64,000 bases of DNA. Origin: Warburgia ugandensis (lineage: Eukaryota > Streptophyta > Magnoliopsida > Canellales > Canellaceae). Both the position numbers and the translations under genes were made by a program. Shown here piece after piece: positions 56,100 through 64,000 of this stretch. The stretch spans positions 11,669,001-11,733,000 of the forward strand of contig CP141126.1 of NCBI GenBank assembly GCA_035236585.1, written 5' to 3'. The notes under the pieces were generated by a model that was not told the DNA's origin, did not search any database, and saw nothing but the letters and a program-made list of their open reading frames with translations. Numbering within the stretch: the first letter of the stretch is position 1; each line of letters opens with the position of its first letter.

Positions 56100-58817
56100 T
56101 AATTAAGTTCAAAAACATACAAATATAATGGTAGTGATCTCGATGCTACTCCCTCAATCCCTTGTGGCCTCAGCATTATCGCCACTATCTTCCTGTAAAT
56201 CTAATAACAATAAATAATTAAACAATAGTTACATAAATAAAGTGAAGTAAATGTTAGAGTTAACTACTAAGACTTAAGAGTCATCTTCATATACCTCTTC
56301 TTGATCAGGAAAATCAATATTGTCATCAGAATCATCTCCCTGAGAAATATAGACATCCTCCTCCTCAATCTCCTCATCGTCCTGCTCTTCTCCAACATCC
56401 TCACGTGGTTCTCAATGAGTTTGAGATTGAGAAATGCAGCTCCCCCTTTGCCCCCTCTCCTATCTTAGGTATTGCCTAGAAGATAGAGCATCATCTTCAC
56501 TTGATCCTTCAGCGAGCTCAACATCTAACCAAATGAAGTCATCACCTGGATGCACCAGATCATCTCATACATCTTCTTGAACAATCCACTCATCACTTTT
56601 GTCAACCTGTCGTAAAAGAATAGGATCTGTATACATTTGCATTTTCAAACGATCCTCATGTCTATGACGAAGGCGTTGATTGTATTGAATGTATGCTAGA
56701 TCGTTCAATTTCTTGGAGTGCAGCTTATTCCTCGTCTTAGTGTGGATCTGAAAAGAAAAAATACATATAAATTTAGAATATAATAAATGTATACTAAATA
56801 ACTAATAAGTACTAAATCTTAATATTTAAGTAGCTTATATTCTCAAAGACACTCCAATTATGCTCCCAAGGAGATGCGCTGCATATCTGAGAGAGGACCC
56901 TAATGGCGAATGTCTGAAGATAGAGGCTTCAGCCCCAAAGTTTCATCACTCACTCCACAAGTTGAAGAAAATTAAAGTTAGAAAAATAAACAAAATTAGA
57001 ATATTATAAAATAAAATTTAGAAGTTAAAACTTAAAATATAAAACAACATAAAACACTTACAAGGGGCTAGAGTTTTTCTCTTGCATATTACTAAGTCAT
57101 TGCCAAACAAGCCTCTAGCATATCTGTAAATAGATATCTCATCTACCACCATGTCAGCCTCCTCTCCATCATATAGCCTACTAATGGCATGCATTAGACC
57201 ATTCTTAACATCATTGTTGCACTCAATTTCAATGTCATGGTCTTAGTAGAAAGATGGGTTGAGCTAATATCCCGCTGCCTGCAAAGGCTGGTGAAGCTGA
57301 GAACTCCATCTACTGTTTATAATCCCCCAAATATGAGTGGCCTGACGCTCAGCCCCTGCTAAATTGGCTTGAATCTTTTCTTTGGCCCTGGCTATAGCCT
57401 CAAAGATATATCCCATCACCGACTTCTCCTCACTGTCCACCACCCTCTAAACCTCTACAAGCGGAGCCATGATCTTCAAACAAAAGAGGACATGGTTCCA
57501 AAAGCTGGTACGGGACACAATTTTTTCAACTCTTTTTCCTTCAGGCCTTTTCAACCATTTACTGTTCATCCACTCTAAACAGCAGAACATTGCCCTCAAC
57601 TCTGTCTTCAAATTGCGTATGCTTTCTAGGCTCAAGAAATTGGTGGCAAAGGGCGTCACTATAGGTCTGACCAAATCTCTTCTTTTTTTTGTAAATCTTC
57701 TCATAAGATTAAGGACATGTGTGTGGCTGTACATAAAAACCGTCATCTCGCTAGCTTCTACCACAGTTTTAATTTGCCTATGTCCTCTAACATCAAATCA
57801 ATGCAATGAGCTGCATAAGGGATCCAATATAAATGTGGCATCCTCACCATCAACTCCCTTTCTGCAGCCACGTAGTTGGAGGCATTGTTAGTTATGACCT
57901 AAAATACAAAAAAAGGTAAAATTAAATAGGATGAATTGCATTATAAACAAGTTAAAATAATTTAAAAATTATAAATATAAAATTAAACAATTACCTAAAC
58001 TACACTGTTCTCTCCAACTTCATCAATCACCTTCTTTAGCATGTCAAGTATTAAGTTTGCACTCTTGACATGGGCAAACCCATCAAGAGATTTTTAAAAA
58101 AATGTCCTAGTTGGACAGTTCACTAAAAAGTTGACAAGGGTGTGACCCTTGCCATCAGTCCACCAATCCAACATGATGGAGCACCCATACTTATAAAAGC
58201 ATAATAGAGCACTCTTGCTGTCAATGTCAACTTAAGACTTGAAAGCAATATGCAATAATAGTGAACACATACCTAATCCAGTTAGCTTTACACTACTGTA
58301 TGTACTCTTTTGTCTTCTCTACTTGCTTTTGAAAAAAACTCACCCTCAACTCGTGATACGAGGGTGCCTTGAAACCTTAGACATATAAGTTTATGAGATG
58401 TAAAGATTAGGTAAAAGCCTAAAATAAGTATTAAACTATTTATTATTAAAAATATAAGATAAATACCTGGACCATGTTGTGCAGCTATCTCTAACATGAT
58501 CTAAAAGGAATGGTTACGAGCAACATTAAACGCAATACTATATTCATAATACCAAGAGGCAATGTAATCGCATGCTCTTCTCCTAAACTCCTTCTTATAT
58601 GCTCTGTTCATTGTCATCTGCTGCATGGGTGCTTTCCCCTTACCCTGGCCCCAAGGTTGGGAGCAAATAGACAATCAATAGGCCCCTTTGTTGTTTGTTG
58701 CGTGTGTGCCTTTCCCTTGTGCTTCTTGCTTCCAATAGAAATGCCACCAGTCCTAGCACTATCAATCTCCTCCACCTCACCATCATCATCGTGCATGCTA
58801 AATAAATTCTTTGGCTT
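56100..58817 (-). pseudogene. hAT-superfamily transposase (DUF659 type), left arm of palindrome
   Basis: The minus-strand ATG is at 63071, on the far side of a 4.24-kb insertion that enters after codon 3. Then an acidic segment (DDDGEVEEIDSARTGG), a frameshift, a DYIASWYYEYSIAFNVA segment, an intron, the DUF659 region about 57830-58330 (CSIMLDWWTDGKGHTLVNFL, DEVGENSV), NNASNYVAAE and YAAHCIDLMLEDIGKL near 57800-57900. Then 57447-57764 (one open frame), the C-terminal dimerisation motif AIRVLSQICSASPWEHNWSV at 56831-56912, and an acidic tail to 56100. Several stops and frameshifts (for example TGA/TAG near 58250 and 58090). Transposases of this group cut and paste DNA with TIRs and 8-bp TSDs; this one is dead as a protein. 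Confidence 0.85.
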
Positions 58818-59107
58818 AGGGGTGGCAATTCGGGTTGGCGGGTCGTGTTTGTGGCAACACGGACACGACACAATTAGAGTTATGGGTCGACATGAACATG
58901 ACACTATTAATAGTCATGTCAAAAACCTATGACTCGTACACGACCCGGTTCTTAAAAAAATAACACGACACGACCTGTGTAACACGATTAATTGACTGAG
59001 TTGTGTTGGATACACGACACGACATGAAACGACTCAATTTCCCTATTACGACTTAGTAAAAAAACTGCTCCCAAGTGAATGGAGCCAAACCAACCACAAA
59101 ACATATG

Positions 59108-59345
59108 ACGGTTATTTTACAACCGTCCTATAAAACACATAACATATAGGACGGTTGTGAAATAACCGTCCTATATGTTATGTTTTATAGGACGGTTATG
59201 TCATAACCGTCTTATATGTTATGTTTTATAGGACGGTTAGTGCATAACCGTCCTATATTGTCTAAATATAGGACAGTTATGCACTAACCATCCTATTTTT
59301 ACATAAGAATATAGGACGGTTAAGGACTAACCATCCTATTTTACA
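59108..59345. repeat. Palindrome array 1: six GACGGTT...AACCGTC hairpins
   Basis: Six units of about 27 bp, each TAGGACGGTT-(3 to 7 nt)-AACCGTCCTA or a slight variant, 40-45 bp apart. Neighbouring units also pair with each other (AACCGTCCTATA against TATAGGACGGTT). Located about 290 bp from the left TIR. Confidence 0.92.
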
Positions 59346-59685
59346 CATATGGATATGGTTTATTAGTACTTTACCAATCTGTGAGTGTGACTATGATGTG
59401 TCAGACTTCCAGTGACCAGTCTGCTTGTGCGGGCAAACGGCCTAGCCTTAGCGCCGGCCTGCCTGACAGGGACAGATAGTTTTCTTTCCTCCAATTCTAA
59501 ACTAGCAAGTGACAACTGGAGTTAATGAAACTTACACTTCAATCATTTGTCAAATATTTTGAGTTCTTGATGTTAGATCCGACGAATGGGCCCCCCTTGT
59601 AGTGGCGCGAAAACAAAATGAAAACTGAAAACATAAAGGTTTAACTAATTAATAATTATCTAAGTCTACTAAGTCAATCTAGTCT

Positions 59686-61232
59686 AAGGCAATTGTTTTG
59701 TCTTTTTGTATGTAAGTAAGCCCAATTCCCAAATCCAATTATCCAATTGAATTTGAAGTCTTATGCTAAAGCTAAGCTGCTAAAGCGCCCTAGCCTAGCT
59801 GGTGGTTGTTTGCTATAAGTTATAAACTAAGACTTAGTTACACGTACACACTATCTCTAATTTTCTTATCAACCATTTTAAGATTAGCTACACATTGTCA
59901 GTTACAAACTTACAAGTTACACTTAGTAGAAAATTAGTTAACCAAGTTTTGTAACTTGTACAAGTACAAGTGAAGTGAGAGACTAACTAACTGTCATATA
60001 TTGTAGAAAATTATAAATACTAATGATTTTCTTATGTTAATTTCACATGTCATCACCAATTGATCTAATATATCTCTTTTTCATCAAATTCATGAATATC
60101 ATCTATCTAACTTATATAACTCATCTAACTCCTAATTGATGATAATAGATTAGGAATAACTCATTCATCCATGATCCATCATTCATGCAGAGTAAAATTT
60201 AGTAACTCCCTTAATAATATCATTCACCACGTGTTTTTTCTCTCATGATTATTATTCATTTTACCATCAATGCCACTTATTTTTAGTTTTCACTATAGAG
60301 TATAGACCACAATCCATAATTAATTTTAGTTTCACCAAAGTTATCATATCAATATCCTTCTAATTCTCTCTTGATAAGCTTTTATGTTAATTCAACACAT
60401 AACTCCTATTCTCTGTTCTCATTTTCACCTCACATAATAAGTTAATTATATAGCTAATAACTATTCCCTTCCTATACTCATTATCCACCAATGAGATAAT
60501 TACATAACTCTTTCTATACTAATTCTCAAGGCAATTGTTTTGTCTTTTTGTATGTAAGTAAGCCCAAATCCAATTATCCAATTGAATTAGAAGTCTTAAG
60601 CTAAAGCCCCTGCCCTGGTCGTTGTTTGCTATAACTATAAGTTATAACCTAAGACTTAGCTACACCTATACACTGTCTCTAATTTTCTTATCAAATATTT
60701 TAAGATTAGCTACACATTGTCAGTTACAAACTTACAAGTCACACTTAGTACAAAATTAGTTAACCAAGTTTTGTAACTTGTACAAGTACAAGTGAAGTGA
60801 GAGACTAACTAACTGTCATATATTGTATAAAATTATAAATGCTAATGATTTTCTTATGTTAATTTCACATGTCATCACCTATTGATCTAATATATCTCTT
60901 TTTAATCAAATTCATGAATATCATGTATCCAACTCATATAAGTCAATATTTGTTTCTCATTTCTAACTCCCAATTGATGATAATAGATTAGGAATAACTC
61001 ATTCATTCATGATCCATTGATCCATCATTCATGTAGAGTAAAATTTAGTAACTCCCTTAGCAATATCATTCAACATTTGTATTAATTCAACACATAACTC
61101 CTATTCTCTGATCTCATTCTCACCTCACCTAATGAGTTAATTACATAACTAATAACTATTCCCTTCGGACCCTTCCTATACTCATTATCCACTAATGAGA
61201 TAATTACACAATTCTTTCTATACTCATTCTCA
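59686..61232. repeat. Tandem duplication, period about 843 bp
   Basis: Copy 1 59686-60528, copy 2 60529 to about 61232. Both start AAGGCAATTGTTTTGTC and end TATACT-ATTCTCAA. Copy 2 lacks about 150 bp (the segment around 60230-60380 of copy 1). Similarity is high, about nine in ten bases by eye. Confidence 0.88.
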
Positions 61233-61680
61233 ACTCTTAAGCTACTGAGTTAATTACATAACTGTTTCTATTCTCATTCAGTCATTCTTACCTAATGAGT
61301 TAATTACATGACTCTTTCTTTACTTATCCTCAGCAACTTTTGAATTGAGTATGAGTTACTTACATAACTTTGCTTTTTTAAGCTGATCCTCAACTGAGAT
61401 CAGATGAGTTAAATACATAACACTTACTTTACTCATCCTCAACCTCAACAACTATTGAATTGAGTATGATAATATGAGTTACTTACATAACTTTGTTTTT
61501 AAGCTGATACTCAACTGAGATGAGTTAATTACATATATGCTCTGTCTTTTTAAGCTCATCCTTAAAGAAATTAAGATGAGTTAATTACATAACTCTTTCT
61601 TTACTCTATACTTAATAACTATTTTTATTTAAGCACATCCTCAACTAAGATTAATTAAATACATAACTCTTATAGCTTAT
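61233..61680. repeat. Degenerate minisatellite, ATGAGTTAATTACATAACT core
   Basis: The core GAGTTAATTACATAACTCTTTCTTTACTCATCCTC recurs (in variants) at about 61250, 61300, 61350, 61405, 61480, 61525 and 61580, alternating with AAGCTGATCCTCAACTGAGAT. Period about 50-60 bp. Confidence 0.75.
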
Positions 61681-61835
61681 ACGACGGTTATGCAACATGT
61701 CAACAACCGTCTTATACCTTTCTAATAAACAAAATAACCATCCTATATAACTTATAGGACGGTTATAAAAAAACGTCATATATTTCATTATATATATTAT
61801 AGGACGGTTATTTAAAAACCGTCCTATATTGTTCT
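61678..61835. repeat. Palindrome array 2
   Basis: Three diverged units of the same ACGGTT/AACCGTC hairpin (near 61680, 61760 and 61800), internal to the hAT element. Confidence 0.8.
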
Positions 61836-61917
61836 ATATATCATTTTTCACCTCGATCAACCCTAATTTCAAATTTTCAATCTTCCAGCGGTCCAAACTA
61901 CTGAGAAAGTGAAAATG

Positions 61918-62230
61918 ACCATTCCTCTTCGATCTTTCACAGATCTAAGCAAAATAAGGTATGTATTTATGATTTTTACAATCTGTATACAGTTCTATAA
62001 AAAAACATAAAAACCAGTACCCTTTTTTTCAATTTTTTTGTTTTTTGTTAACTATTTTCCATAGATCTTGATGGGTTTTAGTCTGAGAAGGTGAAAACAA
62101 CCATTCCTCTTCGATCTTTCACATATTTAAGCAAAAAAAGGTATGTATTTACAAATTTTATAATCTTTATTTTTTTTTCAATTTTTTTGTTTTTTGTTAA
62201 CTATTTTCCATAGATCTTGATGGGTTTTAG
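61918..62230 (+). repeat. 182-bp tandem duplication carrying an exon-like start and splice donor
   Basis: ACCATTCCTCTTCGATCTTT at 61918 and 62100, each followed by AAGCAAA then AAG|GTATGTATTTA, a good donor site. ATG at 61915 opens a short frame (MTIPLRSFTDLSKIR) in copy 1. It may be the decayed first exon of a parent element. Confidence 0.6.
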
Positions 62231-62644
62231 TTCTATGTGTATGAGAAACATTCCATTTGAGTTTTATACTTCTTTGCTCTAGATTTGAATTTGTTTTTAG
62301 GTTTTTTACTGTTTTTTTGAAAAAATCAGTTACGAAAATTTTATAAAAAAAAAGTCATTGTTTTTTCGTATTTCTTCATTGAAAAGTATTTCTATCCACA
62401 TATAGAGCTTTCCCATGTTGTGTATTCATGTGTGATAATGTTTTCATCTCTCTCTTTTTTTTGTAATTTAGTTTTTTTTTTAATTTTTCCAAAAAAATAA
62501 GTTACGAAAATTAGGAAAAAATTGTTCTTTTTTATATTTATTAGTTAATACCTATTCTTATCCACATATATAGCTTACTCATGCTTGAATCTTCATGTAT
62601 TAATGATTTTTAGCTAATTTTTAGCATTTAATCTAATTTTTAGT

Positions 62645-62855
62645 AATATAGGACGGTTCCTGAATAACCGTCTTATATTACTCATGTAATATAGGACGGT
62701 TCTTGAATAACCATCTTATATTGCTAGTAATATAGGACGGTTATTCAGGAACCGTCCTATATAACTAGCAATATAGGATGGTTCTTCAGGAACCGCCCTA
62801 TATTACATGAGTAATATAAGACGGTTCCTCAAGAACCGTCCTATATTTTCAACCA
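62645..62855. repeat. Palindrome array 3: five hairpins arranged as a larger palindrome
   Basis: Units TATAGGACGGTTCCTGAATAACC (variants) twice, then their reverse complement GGTTATTCAGGAACCGTCC, then two more. CATGTAATATAGG at 62680 mirrors CCTATATTACATG at 62797. Located about 200 bp from the right TIR. Confidence 0.9.
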
Positions 62856-63064
62856 TTCCATAGGTTAGAATCATGTCAAAGTGATGAGTAAATAGGTCGC
62901 ACGTCAAACAGGTCGACACAACGGGTCAAATTGATTGACTCGAACACGACACGATTTTTGGCGTGTCACCCGAAAATGACACAAACACGATAAGACTCGA
63001 CCCAAACCCGCTAAATTCGTGTCGGGTTCGTGTCGTGTCATATTTTGCCGCCCCTACTTTGGCT

Positions 63065-64000
63065 TCTCCATCTTCTTTATTATTCTCTCTCTATTCTCTT
63101 TCTTCTCCTTTAATTCATTCATATAATCTAATATCTTCTTAGAAATGTTAAGAGTGACAAGAGAGCATTTTTTTGCATTTCTAAATATTCCACCGTTGAA
63201 AGAACATTTGACGGATAGTCATAAAAATGCAAAAAAATGCTCTCTTGTCACTCCTAACATTTCTAAGAAGATATTAGATTATGTGAATGAATTAAAGAAG
63301 AAGAAAGAGAATAATAAAGGAGATGGAGATGCGAGAGAATTTATTTAGCTTGCACGATGATGATGACGAGGTGGAGGAGATTGATAGTGCTAGGACTGGT
63401 GGCATTTCCATTGGAAGCAAGAAGCACAAGGGAAAGGCACCCATGCAACAAACAACAAAGGGGCCTATTGACTGTCTATTTGCTCCCAACCCTGAGGTCA
63501 GGGTAAGGGGAAAGCACCCATGCAGCAAACGACAATGAACAAAGCATATAGGGAGTTTAAGACAAGAGCATGCAATTATATCGCCTCGTGACACTATGAA
63601 CATAGCATTGCGTTCAATGCTCTCGTAGCCATTCCTTTTAGACCATGTCAGAGGCAGTTGCAGAACATGGTCCAGGTATATATCTTATATTTTTAGTAAT
63701 AAATAGTTTAATACTTATTTTAGCCTTTTACCTAATCTTCAAAAGCAAGTACAAAAGACAAAAGAGTACATACAGCAGTGTAAAGCTAACTGGATTAGGT
63801 ATGTCTTCACTATTATTGCATATTCCTTTCAAGTCTCAAGTTGACACTTATAGCAAGAGTGCTCTATTATGCTTTTATAGGTATAGGTACTCCATCATGT
63901 CGGATTGGTGGACTGATGGCAAGGGTCGCACCCTTGTCAACTTTCTAGTGAATTGTCCAACTGGGATAGTTTTTCTGAAATCTCTTGATGGGTCCGCATG
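63065..64000. repeat. Centre and right arm of large transposase palindrome
   Basis: 63161-63180 is the exact reverse complement of 63225-63244. Centre spacer 63181-63224 (44 bp). The left arm continues 63180 to 63065, then (across the hAT insertion) 58817 down to at least 58069. The right arm is 63225-64000 and runs off the window. The right arm lacks about 75 bp present at about 58320-58400. The arms are diverged (roughly nine in ten identical by eye). Confidence 0.92.
63323..64000 (+). pseudogene. hAT transposase 5' part, right arm of palindrome
   Basis: ATG at 63323 in MEMRENLFSLHDDDDEVEEI, then SARTGGISIGSKKHKGKAPM, a frameshift near 63500 and ACNYIA continuing in another frame. An intron-like gap follows, then MSDWWTDGKGRTLVNFLVNC (DUF659) at about 63896-63958. 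It mirrors the minus-strand copy. 3' part outside the window; at least one frameshift. Confidence 0.85.

Larger units (their letters stand above)
58810..63064. mobile_element. Non-autonomous hAT element, 4.24 kb, with 8-bp TSD
   Basis: Element 58818-63056. TSD CTTTGGCT at 58810-58817 and 63057-63064. TIRs TAGGGGTGGCAA / TAGGGGCGGCAA (11 of 12). About 220 bp at each end is rich in ACACGACACG-type words, as in a common plant hAT-MITE family. There is no transposase ORF inside. The interior has three palindrome arrays, an 843-bp tandem duplication, a degenerate minisatellite and a 182-bp tandem duplication. It sits at codon 4 of the hAT transposase remnant. Confidence 0.9.

Noticed and set aside
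58510-58932. 140-codon plus-strand ORF
   Set aside because: Antisense of the hAT transposase; the mirror ORF at 63292-63603 has the same origin.
59108-62855. Regularly spaced palindromes reminiscent of a CRISPR array
   Set aside because: The genome is a plant nucleus, the units are hairpins with no unique spacers, and they lie inside a hAT element with TSD and TIR.

Overview
This is plant nuclear DNA, almost certainly from a flowering plant. It has intron-split plant genes (trihelix factor, LRR receptor kinase, SAUR, myotubularin), Au-type tRNA-derived SINEs, RTE-clade LINEs, Copia and hAT elements, and a piece of plastid rps19. Most of the 64 kb is transposable elements. Only three genes look intact: a trihelix/UMP-kinase fusion at the left edge, a PXC1-like receptor kinase, and a SAUR gene. 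All calls come from reading the sequence; no database search was run.

Layout. 1-11.6 kb: seven exons on the + strand encode a trihelix DNA-binding domain fused to a bacterial-type (PyrH) UMP kinase. The gene is open to the left window edge, and its 7.1-kb intron 4 holds an RTE LINE. 12.5-16.1 kb: a perfect 109-bp tandem duplication, then a complete RTE LINE with a target-site duplication (TSD). 16.6-18.9 kb: a two-exon LRR receptor kinase on the - strand. 19-36 kb: no convincing gene except at the end; this stretch is crowded with Au SINEs, other SINE-like copies, CT/TA microsatellites, the rps19 fragment, an RNase H scrap of a retroelement, and finally the SAUR gene (35.9-36.3 kb). 37.6-41.05 kb: a third RTE LINE with a TSD. 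41.1-54.8 kb: a decayed myotubularin gene on the - strand with three in-frame TGA codons, frameshifts, broken splice sites and a missing catalytic core. It is split by an 8.2-kb Copia element (TSD TAGAG), which itself carries a 2.97-kb solo LTR (TSD TTACT). 55.8-64 kb: two copies of a DUF659/hAT transposase gene head to head around a 44-bp centre. One arm is interrupted at the transposase start by a 4.24-kb non-autonomous hAT (8-bp TSD) filled with palindromic GACGGTT/AACCGTC arrays and long tandem duplications.

The host genes do not form a shared pathway. The main biological interest is (i) the trihelix-UMP kinase fusion, (ii) the large transposase palindrome, arranged like Mu killer of maize and able in principle to make hairpin RNA, (iii) the palindrome-array hAT inside it, and (iv) the myotubularin pseudogene, whose broken introns may include a fossil U12-type AT-AC intron.
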